Source: DASSKW01 sp035690065 (GTDB taxonomy: Bacteria; Pseudomonadota; Gammaproteobacteria; Natronospirales; REEB76). From it: a stretch of 8,354 bases of DNA. This document shows positions 1-8,246 of this stretch, one piece after another. Position numbers and translations under genes: made by a program. The stretch lies in assembly GCA_035690065.1 (NCBI GenBank), contig DASSKW010000089.1, positions 1-8,354 on the forward strand, read 5' to 3'. The number at the start of each line of letters is the position of its first letter. Position 1 is the first letter of the stretch. Below the pieces are notes generated by a model that saw nothing but the letters and a program-made list of their open reading frames with translations, was not told where the DNA came from and made no database searches.

Positions 1-2
1 GT

Positions 3-710
3 GGCGTATTTTACAAGGGCGAGGCGATGGGGCCGCGCTTCCGTTCCGAGGTCGGGATCCAGTTCCAGTCCACTGCTTTACAGGATTTTCTGACGGTACG
101 CGAGACACTGCGCCTGTTCCGCAGTTTTTATACCCGTGGCATGGACATCGGCGAACTCACGGCACTGTGCAGCCTCGGTGAATATCTGGATCGCGACGCG
201 CGCAAATTGTCGGGCGGCCAGCGGCAACGGTTGTTGCTGGCACTGGCATTGGTCAACGACCCCGAGGTGCTGTTTCTGGACGAGCCCACGACAGGCCTTG
301 ACCCGCAAGCGCGCCGTAATTTCTGGGAACTGATCCGCAATATCAAGGCGCGGCACAAGACCGTGATCCTGACCACCCACTACATGGAAGAAGCTTACCT
401 GCTGTGTGATCGTATCGCCATCATGGATCATGGCCACATCATCGCTGAAGGTTCGCCCGCCTCATTACTCGCCGGACATTTTCGCGATGTGATCCTGACG
501 CTACCTAAAGCAGATTTTCCGCTGGGCGCCGACGGTCTGGATCTGCAAATCATGGAACTCGGCGATCGCATCGAGATTTCCACCGCTGATGTAAACGGTA
601 CTGTGCAGCGACTTATCGAGCATCGGATCTCGTTGGCAAATCTTCGGATCCGTGCCCGTACCCTGGAAGACCTGTTCCTGGAACTAACCGGTCAGGAGTT
701 GCGGCCATGA
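3..710 (+). CDS. ABC-2 type transporter ATP-binding subunit (5' partial)
   Basis: This is the ATP-hydrolysing subunit of an ABC exporter, acting on the cytoplasmic face of the inner membrane with the permease encoded next. The reading frame is open to the window edge, and the codons before the first ATG (position 27) read as ordinary ABC sequence (GVFYKGEA, then the Q-loop IQFQ). The true start and the Walker A motif therefore lie upstream, and position 27 is not the start. Visible motifs are the signature LSGGQRQR (from 207), Walker B VLFLDEPTTGLDPQ (267 onward, catalytic Glu codon 282-284) and the H-loop His in ILTTHYMEEA (378-380). About 75 further residues form the C-terminal region usual in ATPases of drug or polysaccharide ABC-2 exporters. 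235 residues are visible against about 300 for the family. The stop overlaps the permease start (ATGA). The transported substrate cannot be told from the sequence. Confidence 0.95.
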   Translation, partial: GVFYKGEAMGPRFRSEVGIQFQSTALQDFLTVRETLRLFRSFYTRGMDIGELTALCSLGEYLDRDARKLSGGQRQRLLLALALVNDPEVLFLDEPTTGLDPQARRNFWELIRNIKARHKTVILTTHYMEEAYLLCDRIAIMDHGHIIAEGSPASLLAGHFRDVILTLPKADFPLGADGLDLQIMELGDRIEISTADVNGTVQRLIEHRISLANLRIRARTLEDLFLELTGQELRP

Positions 711-1729
711 TGCGGCGTTTCCTCGCGGTGTTGCGCGCCCGCAATCTCGAATTCGTGCGCGACCGTTCGGCATTGGGCTGGAACGTGCTGTTGCCGGCAC
801 TGATCGTGCTTGGCATGTGGTTCATCTTTTCGGGCGGCCAGAAACCCTTGTTCAAGGTAGCGGTATTGAATGGCGGCACTCCGCTCGCACAGATGAATGA
901 TGCATTCCTGAAAACGCGCTATGTGGATTTCTATACGGTTTCCGATCAGGCCCGGGCAGAATCCAGAGTCGCACACAACCAGATAGACATGCTGCTGGAT
1001 CTTCGTAACCGTTCAGCGCCGCATTACTGGGTAAATGAAAGTTCACCCAAGGGCTACGTGCTCGAAAAGATCCTGACTGGCGAGACCGATGCGCATTACA
1101 CACGTGGCATCGCCAACGGTCGTGCCATCGGCTACGTGGATTGGCTGATCCCCGGGGTGCTGGGCATGAACATGATGTTTTCCTGCCTGTTCGGGGTCGG
1201 TTATGTCATCGTCCGCTACCGCAAGAATGGATTCCTGAAACGACTCTATGCGACGCCGCTGCGAGCCCTGGAATTTATCGCAGCGCAGGTCGTCTCGCGT
1301 TTGTTGCTGATCTTGTCGATCACGATTGCCGTGTATCTCGGCACTGACTGGCTGCTCGGCTTCTACATGTCCGGAAGCTACCCGGCTTTGCTGCTGGTGA
1401 CGGTGTTGGGCGCGACCTCGATGATCTCGCTGGGACTGATGGTATCGGCGCGGGTCAGCAGCGAAGAGTTCGCTGGCGGCCTGTTGAACCTGCTGACCTG
1501 GCCCATGATGTTCCTGTCCGGCGTCTGGTTCTCGCTGGACGGTGCCCCGCGCTGGATGCAGAAGGCAGCGGAGATTTTCCCGCTCACGCAGATGCTAGAA
1601 GGCGCGCGCAGCGTGATGCTGGATGGTGCCGGTATCCTCGCCATCTGGCCACAATTGCTTTCCTTAGCCGCCATGACTGTCCTGTTCCTGGCACTGGGGG
1701 CGGCTGGTTTCAAATGGAAAGCCGGCTGA
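707..1729 (+). CDS. ABC-2 type transporter permease subunit
   Basis: This is the membrane subunit of the exporter (340 aa). The start at 707 is chosen because AGGAG at 694-698 lies 8 bases upstream; a second ATG follows directly at 710 and would be too far away. The layout is that of long ABC-2 permeases: a short cytoplasmic N-terminus, one membrane segment at about residues 23-42, a soluble extracytoplasmic domain at about 43-140, then about five membrane segments (roughly 146-170, 188-211, 226-249, 254-276, 312-333). The cytoplasmic stretch RKNGFLKRLYATPLRALEF (172-190) is the typical coupling region of this family, and FPLTQMLEGAR (291-301) is a family-like motif before the last segment. 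The 4-base overlap with the ATPase gene implies translational coupling and one complex. Daunorubicin/drug-resistance type exporters are the closest functional class, but the substrate is unknown. Confidence 0.93.
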   Translation: MMRRFLAVLRARNLEFVRDRSALGWNVLLPALIVLGMWFIFSGGQKPLFKVAVLNGGTPLAQMNDAFLKTRYVDFYTVSDQARAESRVAHNQIDMLLDLRNRSAPHYWVNESSPKGYVLEKILTGETDAHYTRGIANGRAIGYVDWLIPGVLGMNMMFSCLFGVGYVIVRYRKNGFLKRLYATPLRALEFIAAQVVSRLLLILSITIAVYLGTDWLLGFYMSGSYPALLLVTVLGATSMISLGLMVSARVSSEEFAGGLLNLLTWPMMFLSGVWFSLDGAPRWMQKAAEIFPLTQMLEGARSVMLDGAGILAIWPQLLSLAAMTVLFLALGAAGFKWKAG

Positions 1730-1798
1730 GCCCGATACCTTGTATCCAGCCAGATCACCCGCATATCCGATATCCTGTCACCGCTGTTCGGACGCTTC

Positions 1799-2566
1799 AT
1801 GATGCGATATTTCCAGGCGTGGCGAGAACGGAGAATCCTGACACGTTTCCCGGTCTCGGAACCTGACTGGCAATACGCGTTGGCAGGTTGTGCTCCTGCG
1901 CGCCGTCTCGATGCCTCCGATCAGGCACGACTGCGCGTACTCGCGACCTTGTTTCTGCATGAAAAAGCCGTAGAGCCCGTGCAATCGCTGGAGCTGTCCA
2001 GCGCCGCCCGCACCCTGCTCGCTACGCACGCGTGCCTGCTGATCCTGAAACTCGGCATGGAGTGGTATCGCGATTGGCATTCCGTAATCGTCTATCCCGA
2101 TCTGTTCATCCCGCAACGACCCCAGGTGGATATGGCCGGGGTGGTCCATCAGCATCAGCACGTATTGGCCGGTGAAGCCTGGTCGCAGGGACCTGTGATT
2201 TTATCCTGGCAAGAAGTCACGAGCGCCGGGCAGCCACCCGGTCACAACGTGACGGTTCACGAGATGGCGCACAAACTCGACATGCTGAACGGTGAGGCCA
2301 ACGGCTATCCGCCGTTGCATGCAGGCATGAAACAGTCGGATTGGTCCAATGCATTCACCGATGCCTGGCAAAGCATGCAGGCTGCATGGCGAACCGGACA
2401 TGCGTTACCGATCGACACTTACGGTTTGCAAAGTCCGGCGGAGTTCTTTGCGGTGACCAGCGAGCTGTTCTTCGAACAACCGGCAAGACTGCGATTGCAT
2501 CTGCCGGAACTCTATTCGCAGCTGTCACGCTTCTATCGGCAACGCCCTCTGCCGGACGTGGCCTGA
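1799..2566 (+). CDS. mtfA: MtfA family M90 zinc metallopeptidase
   Basis: This is a cytosolic zinc-dependent peptidase of family M90 (255 aa; E. coli MtfA is about 265). In E. coli, MtfA binds the repressor Mlc and thereby affects glucose phosphotransferase (ptsG) expression; it also has aminopeptidase activity. The zinc motif is HEMAHKLD at residues 154-161 (His154, catalytic Glu155, His158). A second conserved block, AEFFAVTSELFF (214-225), supplies the likely third zinc ligand Glu215. Other family-like stretches are the GMEWYRDWHSVIVYPDLF region (86-103) and GEAWSQGPVILSW (125-137). The start is the first of two adjacent ATGs; no strong ribosome binding site is visible, but the N-terminus lines up with known members. 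The gene follows the permease by 69 bases in the same reading frame, and could be cotranscribed or separate. Whether an Mlc partner exists here is not visible. Confidence 0.93.
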   Translation: MMRYFQAWRERRILTRFPVSEPDWQYALAGCAPARRLDASDQARLRVLATLFLHEKAVEPVQSLELSSAARTLLATHACLLILKLGMEWYRDWHSVIVYPDLFIPQRPQVDMAGVVHQHQHVLAGEAWSQGPVILSWQEVTSAGQPPGHNVTVHEMAHKLDMLNGEANGYPPLHAGMKQSDWSNAFTDAWQSMQAAWRTGHALPIDTYGLQSPAEFFAVTSELFFEQPARLRLHLPELYSQLSRFYRQRPLPDVA

Positions 2567-2723
2567 TAAATCACGATTGCCGCAGACTCGATGCGATGGG
2601 CCCGCGTACTGCACGTATCGCCGGCACTCCCCATCAACAAGGCATGCCAGGTGCTCCATAATCCAGCGGCATGCAATCTCCACGATTTCATGATTAAAGA
2701 ACACTCTGAACCACCGCGTGCGC

Positions 2724-2729
2724 TATATT
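2724..2729 (+). promoter_or_regulatory. Possible -10 element (TATATT) for tatD
   Basis: TATATT matches the sigma-70 -10 consensus at five of six positions and lies about 68 bases before the tatD start. No good -35 hexamer sits 16-18 bases upstream (the sequence there is near AACACTCT), so this is a weak call based on one box and its position at the head of a new transcription unit. Confidence 0.3.
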
Positions 2730-2740
2730 AGCTGCCTTCC

Positions 2741-2768
2741 CGGCCAGCTTCAGTGGCCGTGTGCCACT
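2741..2768 (+). repeat. Two overlapping, mutually exclusive inverted repeats in the tatD leader
   Basis: CGGCCA (2741-2746) pairs perfectly with TGGCCG (2754-2759) across a 7-base loop. AGTGGC (2752-2757) also pairs perfectly with GCCACT (2763-2768) across a 5-base loop. The two stems share bases 2754-2757, so only one can form at a time. Both lie downstream of the -10 candidate and 28 bases or more before the tatD ATG. Each stem is only 6 bp, so a chance origin is possible. Confidence 0.4.
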
Positions 2769-2796
2769 ACTTGAACATGACGCTTGCCAACATGCC

Positions 2797-3612
2797 ATGA
2801 GCCTGCAACTCGTAGATATCGGGGCCAACCTGACCCACGACAGTTTCGATCGCGATCGTCCGGAGGTGATCGCCCGGGCTCGCGCCGCAGGTGTCTGTCA
2901 CATGGTGGTCACGGGAGCCGATATGGCATCCAGCGCCCAGGCGCTTGAACTCTGTCGTCATAACCCGGGCATCCTGTCCTGCACGGCTGGCACACATCCC
3001 CACCACGCTCGCGATTTTGATCCGGAGGACGCACCCGTAAAACTGCGCGCACTGCTGGCATGCCCTGAAGTCGTTGCAGTGGGTGAATGCGGGTTGGATT
3101 ATTTCAGGAATTTCTCTCCGCATGCGGATCAGTTGCGTACTTTTGAATTGCAACTGGAATTGGCAGCGGAGACCGGCAAACCGGTCTTCATGCATCAGCG
3201 GGATGCGCACACGGATTTCATGCCGGTATTGCGCCGCTATCGCGACCGAATATCTGCCGGCGTCGTGCACTGTTTCACCGGCGAAGATGAGGAAGTGCGC
3301 GAGTATCTGGATATGGACTTGTATATCGGGATCACCGGCTGGCTATGCGACGAGCGCCGTGGGACTCACCTGCGTGACCTGGTAAAACTGATCCCGCCAG
3401 ACCGGCTGATGCTGGAAACCGATGCGCCCTATCTGCTGCCACGCGATTTGAAACCGATGCCCAAAGATCGCCGCAATGAACCGGCCTATCTGCCACACAT
3501 CCTGCAGACGGCGGCTAGCTGTACGGGACGCGCCGCAGAAAACGTGGCTGCCGAAACCACTGCCAATGCAGCACGGTTTTTCAAGCTTCGGCTCCCCGGG
3601 CACATGGAGTAA
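2797..3612 (+). CDS. tatD: TatD family metal-dependent nuclease
   Basis: TatD is a cytosolic TIM-barrel metallohydrolase (271 aa) with 3'-5' exonuclease activity on DNA and RNA, linked in E. coli to DNA repair after oxidative damage; despite its name it is not needed for Tat secretion. The N-terminal strand reads VDIGANL, as in true TatD, where the usual HxH of the wider family is replaced. Likely metal ligands are His67 (GTHPHH), Glu97 (GECGLD), His133 (FMHQRDAH), His158 (HCFTG) and Asp209 (ETDAPYLLPRDL). IGITGWLCDERRG and RRNEPAYLPHIL match E. coli TatD nearly word for word. I chose the ATG at 2797 because the conserved protein begins there; an in-frame GTG at 2761 would add 12 unconserved residues. 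Neither start has a clear ribosome binding site. The M20 peptidase gene follows after 42 bases, probably on the same transcript. Confidence 0.95.
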   Translation: MSLQLVDIGANLTHDSFDRDRPEVIARARAAGVCHMVVTGADMASSAQALELCRHNPGILSCTAGTHPHHARDFDPEDAPVKLRALLACPEVVAVGECGLDYFRNFSPHADQLRTFELQLELAAETGKPVFMHQRDAHTDFMPVLRRYRDRISAGVVHCFTGEDEEVREYLDMDLYIGITGWLCDERRGTHLRDLVKLIPPDRLMLETDAPYLLPRDLKPMPKDRRNEPAYLPHILQTAASCTGRAAENVAAETTANAARFFKLRLPGHME

Positions 3613-3654
3613 AATGGCAAGCTTCTCCCCCACTCCAACTTCAACGGAGACCCC

Positions 3655-5067
<1,413 letters not shown>

Positions 5068-5105
5068 CGGCCTTCAGGGAGTGCCAGATTGCAGAGTGAT
5101 GCTGC

Positions 5106-5140
5106 AAGCCCCATCACAATTCTGTTGTATGGGGCTTCTT
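5106..5140 (+). terminator. Intrinsic terminator after the M20 peptidase gene
   Basis: AAGCCCCAT (5106-5114) pairs perfectly with ATGGGGCTT (5129-5137). Skipping one bulged C (5115), the stem continues with ACAA (5116-5119) against TTGT (5125-5128), leaving a 5-base loop. The downstream tail CTTCTTACTT is T-rich but interrupted. It sits 39 bases past the M20 stop and 53 bases before cydA, so it most likely ends the tatD-M20 transcript and separates it from cydAB. Confidence 0.8.
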
Positions 5141-5179
5141 ACTTCAGTCGCTTGTCACTCAATGTGGTGCGCCTGATCC

Positions 5180-5195
5180 AGGAGTAATGTAGGTG
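5180..5195 (+). promoter_or_regulatory. cydA ribosome binding site and GTG start
   Basis: AGGAG at 5180-5184 is 8 bases before the GTG at 5193, an ideal spacing. An ATG at 5187 is only 2 bases from the same site and is followed at once by an in-frame TAG, so it cannot open the gene. This settles the GTG as the cydA start. No convincing promoter boxes or FNR-type palindrome are seen between the terminator and this site. Confidence 0.8.
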
Positions 5196-6569
5196 GATAC
5201 ACTGCTGCTATCCCGATTCCAGTTTGGTTTTACGCTCAGCTTCCATATCCTGTTCCCCACCCTGACTATTGGCCTGGCGATATTCCTCGCCATCCTGGAA
5301 GGCTGCTGGCTCAAGACCGGCAATCCTGAATACAAACGTCATTACCAGTTCTGGGTCAAATTGTTTGCATTGACATTCGGTGTCGGAGTGGTATCCGGCA
5401 TCGTGCTGTCATACGAGTTTGGTACCAATTTCAGTCGTTTCTCGACAGCTGCCGGCAACGTGATTGGCCCGTTGATGAGCTACGAAGTACTGACTGCCTT
5501 CTTCATGGAAGCCGGTTTCCTGGGCGTGATGCTGTTTGGCTGGAATCGTGTTGGTCCAAAACTTCATTACATGGCAACCTTGCTGGTTGCGCTTGGTACC
5601 GTGATGTCGACGTTCTGGATATTGTCGGCAAATTCCTGGATGCAGACGCCGACAGGTACTGTGTTGCGCGATGGTGTGTTCTATCCGCAGGATTGGTGGC
5701 AAATAGTCTTCAATCCGTCATTCCCTTACCGGCTGGTGCATATGCTGCTGGCAGCATTGCTCAGCACCAGTCTATTCATCGCGGGCGTGTCTGCCTGGTT
5801 CCTGCTGCGTCGCCGCGAGCATGCGTTCGCATTTCGAAGTCTGCGGATTGCCATCATCGCAGCGGCGATATTGGCACCGTTACAGATATTGGCTGGCGAT
5901 CAGCACGGGCTCGAAGTCGAGAAATACCAGCCGGTGAAAGTTGCCGCGATGGAAGGCCGCTGGACTACAGAGGCGCATGCGCCATTGGTGTTGTTCGCGT
6001 GGCCCGACGTGAAAACGCAAAGCAATAAATTCGCACTGGAAATCCCGGATGCCGCGAGTCTCATCATCAAGCACGATGCAGCCGGGATCGTGACAGGCCT
6101 TGATTCGGTACCGTCCTCGCAATGGCCGAACGTGCCACTGGTCTTTTATGCATTCCGGGTCATGGTCGGACTGGGCGTCGTCATGCTCTTGTTTGCCTGG
6201 TTCGGCCTGTTCTTCCTGTTTAGACGCCGCACTGTTTTGCCAACCTGGTTTCTTCGTAGCGCCGTCTGCCTGATCCCCGCCGGCTTTATCGCCACCGTGG
6301 CTGGTTGGTGGGTCGCTGAGATGGGGCGTCAACCGTGGATAGTGTACGGATTGATGCGTACCGCAGATGCTTCAACGCCTCTGTCTCCGGACCGGGTATT
6401 GAGCTCGTTGCTGGCATTCGTCGGAATCTACACCGTGGTATTGTGGGCTTACCTTTACTATATGTTGAAGGTCATCCGCAAAGGCCCGGACGATGCCATC
6501 GCGCCGCATCCGGCCGCCGGTAGTGCAGCACCTGCGCGCCCCGCATTCGGCGGCGTGGAGGATAACTGA
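5193..6569 (+). CDS. cydA: Cytochrome bd quinol oxidase subunit I (short Q-loop, CIO-like)
   Basis: This is the haem-bearing subunit of the bd-type terminal oxidase, which oxidises quinol and reduces oxygen to water in the inner membrane (458 aa; E. coli CydA is 522 because of a longer Q-loop). By alignment in my head to E. coli: His18 (haem b595/d-site ligand, E. coli His19), Glu98 and Glu106 in MSYEVLTAFFMEAGF (Glu99/Glu107), His183 in YRLVHMLL and Met324 in FRVMVGLG (the b558 ligands His186/Met393), Arg322 (Arg391), Lys249 and Glu254 in the quinol site (Lys252/Glu257), and Glu376 in AEMGRQPW (Glu445). Stretches such as GWNRVGPKLHYMAT and ILSANSWMQTPTG are like the CioA branch, whose members are often cyanide-tolerant; that property is inferred, not shown. 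The gene overlaps cydB by one base. Confidence 0.96.
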   Translation: MDTLLLSRFQFGFTLSFHILFPTLTIGLAIFLAILEGCWLKTGNPEYKRHYQFWVKLFALTFGVGVVSGIVLSYEFGTNFSRFSTAAGNVIGPLMSYEVLTAFFMEAGFLGVMLFGWNRVGPKLHYMATLLVALGTVMSTFWILSANSWMQTPTGTVLRDGVFYPQDWWQIVFNPSFPYRLVHMLLAALLSTSLFIAGVSAWFLLRRREHAFAFRSLRIAIIAAAILAPLQILAGDQHGLEVEKYQPVKVAAMEGRWTTEAHAPLVLFAWPDVKTQSNKFALEIPDAASLIIKHDAAGIVTGLDSVPSSQWPNVPLVFYAFRVMVGLGVVMLLFAWFGLFFLFRRRTVLPTWFLRSAVCLIPAGFIATVAGWWVAEMGRQPWIVYGLMRTADASTPLSPDRVLSSLLAFVGIYTVVLWAYLYYMLKVIRKGPDDAIAPHPAAGSAAPARPAFGGVEDN

Positions 6570-7573
6570 TGGATATCCTGCCACTGATCTGGGTCATCAT
6601 CATCGCCGTTGGCGTGATGATCTACGTGATCCTGGACGGATTCGATCTCGGTATCGGCATCCTGTTCCCGTTCGCGCGCCAGCACCAGCACCGCGATCTG
6701 ATGATGAACAGCATCGCGCCGGTCTGGGATGGCAACGAGACCTGGCTGGTGATGGGTGGTGCCGGTTTGCTGGCAGCATTCCCGCGAGCTTATGCCATCC
6801 TGTTGTCTGGTCTCTACGTGCCATTGATGTTGATGCTCACTGCATTGATCTTTCGCGGCATCTCTTTCGAATTCCGTTTCAAGGCCCACAAGAGCCGGTT
6901 TCTCTGGGACATCGCATTCAGCGCAGGCTCCATGCTGGCGGCACTCTGTCAGGGCATCACCTTGGGCGCGGTGGTACAAGGCGTGAAAGTGTTGGATGGG
7001 CAATACGCTGGCGGGCCCTATGACTGGTTATCACCTTTCACCCTGCTGACCGGTGCCAGCGTGATGATTGGATACGCTCTTCTGGGCAGTACCTGGCTGA
7101 TCATGAAGACCGAGGGTGAATTGCAGGCACGCAGCTATCGGGCCGCGAAACGTCTATTGCCAGCACTGTTGATCGCGATCGCCGCGGTCAGCCTGTGGAC
7201 CCCGTACATCCAGCCGGCGATCCGCGAACGCTGGTTTTCATTACCGAATTTCTATTACCTCTCTCAGATCCCATTCCTTACCTTCCTGCTCGCCGTCGGC
7301 TGCTGGTATGCATTGAAACGCGGCCATCATTCCCATGCACCGTTCTATTGCAGTATCGGCCTGTTCATCCTTGCCTACATAGGCCTGATCATCAGTATCT
7401 GGCCATATATCGTGCCACGTGCGCTCACCTATCAGCAGGCAGCCTCACCGGCTTCGAGCCAGTTGTTCCTGCTTGCGGGTTTTATCATCGTGATGCCGCT
7501 GGTCCTGGGTTATACCGCGATGGGATACCGCATCTTCAGTGGCAAGATCCAGCCCGGCAGCGGTTATCACTGA
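6569..7573 (+). CDS. cydB: Cytochrome bd quinol oxidase subunit II (CIO-like)
   Basis: This is the second large membrane subunit of the bd oxidase, which pairs with CydA and stabilises the haem core and proton path (334 aa; E. coli CydB is 379, CioB-type proteins are shorter). The start overlaps the cydA stop (TGATG), and GGAGG at 6557-6561 lies 7 bases upstream, so translation is probably coupled for 1:1 supply. Family motifs are ILDGFDLGIGIL (21-32), NSIAPVWDGNETWLV (47-61, with Asp54 matching E. coli Asp58 near the proton channel) and FRGISFEFRFK (95-105). About eight hydrophobic membrane segments run through the protein, ending in a short polar tail. No small-subunit gene (CydX or DUF2474 type) follows: the next gene is convergent and ends 28 bases downstream. 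Confidence 0.96.
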   Translation: MDILPLIWVIIIAVGVMIYVILDGFDLGIGILFPFARQHQHRDLMMNSIAPVWDGNETWLVMGGAGLLAAFPRAYAILLSGLYVPLMLMLTALIFRGISFEFRFKAHKSRFLWDIAFSAGSMLAALCQGITLGAVVQGVKVLDGQYAGGPYDWLSPFTLLTGASVMIGYALLGSTWLIMKTEGELQARSYRAAKRLLPALLIAIAAVSLWTPYIQPAIRERWFSLPNFYYLSQIPFLTFLLAVGCWYALKRGHHSHAPFYCSIGLFILAYIGLIISIWPYIVPRALTYQQAASPASSQLFLLAGFIIVMPLVLGYTAMGYRIFSGKIQPGSGYH

Positions 7574-7601
7574 GACGTGACCGCATTTGTCGGAACCGGG
7601 A

Positions 7602-8246
7602 TCAAAGTTCGGTAGAAACTGATTGCTGGTCGATCCGGCTCTGTTGCTTGCGTGAGACGATCTCCGCGGCATCGCACAAGCGTTGCCAGAGTGACTGAGC
7701 CTGTGCATCCAATGCTATTGCCTGTTTCGATTTCGTGCGCGTCAAAGGCTGCACGAATTCTTCCAGCAATTGCACACCTTCTGGGCGGCCCTTTGGGAAC
7801 TGCGCGCGAGTCGAAAACAGTACATGCCCCGACACCTCGAGTTCGGGCAAGAGTGCGCGCACGGCAAGCACCCGATCCTGCATCAGACGCATTGGATTCT
7901 GGAATTGTGAACGCCAGCGCCGACCGATGATGGTCCAGTGATCCATCTTTTCGGCGCCGAAGATCGCACCTTCCACGTCGCGAAAATCCAGCACATGGAT
8001 ATGCCGGTCGCGCAGCATGATGGCATCGATGACCACCCAGCCACCCATGCCGTCCGGGATCGCGGCATCGCGCAACACCCGGTCGGCGATGTTCACAAGT
8101 TTGCTCCGGGTGTGACGTTCGAATGCGGTCATCCGCCACCAGATGGTGAGTCCGATCAGCGCTGCCAGCAGAGCAGCGCACAAGCCGACGATACCCCAGA
8201 CCAGCCAGTTGTTAAGTACCGCCCCGTGCAACATGCGTGCACTCAC
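7602..8246 (-). CDS. Membrane-anchored NERD (nuclease-related) domain protein
   Basis: This 214-aa protein has one N-terminal membrane segment (about residues 13-37), then a basic stretch and a NERD domain (about 45-160). The NERD match rests on VVIDAIMLRDRHIHVLDF, GAIFGAEKMDHW and FQNPMR, followed by a strand ending VLFSTRAQFPKG, all in the usual order. NERD domains have a predicted PD-(D/E)xK-like nuclease fold; their role in such stand-alone membrane proteins is not established. Positions that are usually IDH and E-x-K read IDA (73-75) and D-F-R (87-89) here, so catalysis is doubtful. The GTG at 8246 is given as the start, but an in-frame ATG at 8234 has GGAG 11 bases upstream (8249-8246) and is equally plausible (210 aa). 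The gene is convergent with cydB. No clear terminator lies between them, and no functional link is evident. Confidence 0.8.
   Translation of the reverse strand: MSARMLHGAVLNNWLVWGIVGLCAALLAALIGLTIWWRMTAFERHTRSKLVNIADRVLRDAAIPDGMGGWVVIDAIMLRDRHIHVLDFRDVEGAIFGAEKMDHWTIIGRRWRSQFQNPMRLMQDRVLAVRALLPELEVSGHVLFSTRAQFPKGRPEGVQLLEEFVQPLTRTKSKQAIALDAQAQSLWQRLCDAAEIVSRKQQSRIDQQSVSTEL

Larger units (their letters stand above)
2567..2796 (+). other. Intergenic region with leader elements before tatD
   Basis: This 230-base gap has no convincing gene. Its first ~130 bases show nothing I can assign except two GCATGC repeats near 2642 and 2670. The right part holds a TATATT hexamer, two overlapping inverted repeats and a very short reading frame that ends inside the tatD start; these are listed separately. 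No T-tailed terminator hairpin for mtfA is apparent. Confidence 0.5.

Noticed and set aside
1734..1746. GATAC/GTATC inverted repeat after the permease gene
   Set aside because: A 5-bp stem with a 3-base loop and no T-tract is too weak to call a terminator.
1727..1801. Unbroken frame joining the permease to mtfA across a single TGA
   Set aside because: mtfA is in the permease frame and the 23 codons between are open, so stop readthrough would give a fusion. A stop-free run this short is expected by chance, and both proteins have normal lengths.
2341..2661. 106-codon plus-strand frame overlapping the 3' end of mtfA
   Set aside because: Most of it is mtfA read out of frame, and the part beyond mtfA has no recognisable content.
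5152..5157. TTGTCA as a -35 box for cydA
   Set aside because: The sequence 16-18 bases downstream (around GATCCAG) does not resemble a -10 element.
6458..7003. 181-codon minus-strand frame across the cydA-cydB junction
   Set aside because: It is antisense to two confident genes, and its His/Gln-rich translation has no family features.
7574..7601. Possible terminator between convergent cydB and the NERD gene
   Set aside because: Only a GAAC/GTTC 4-bp pairing is visible around here, with no T-run on either strand.
7567..8181. 204-codon minus-strand frame overlapping the NERD gene in another frame
   Set aside because: The Arg-rich, low-complexity translation has no motifs, whereas the overlapping frame carries the NERD signature.
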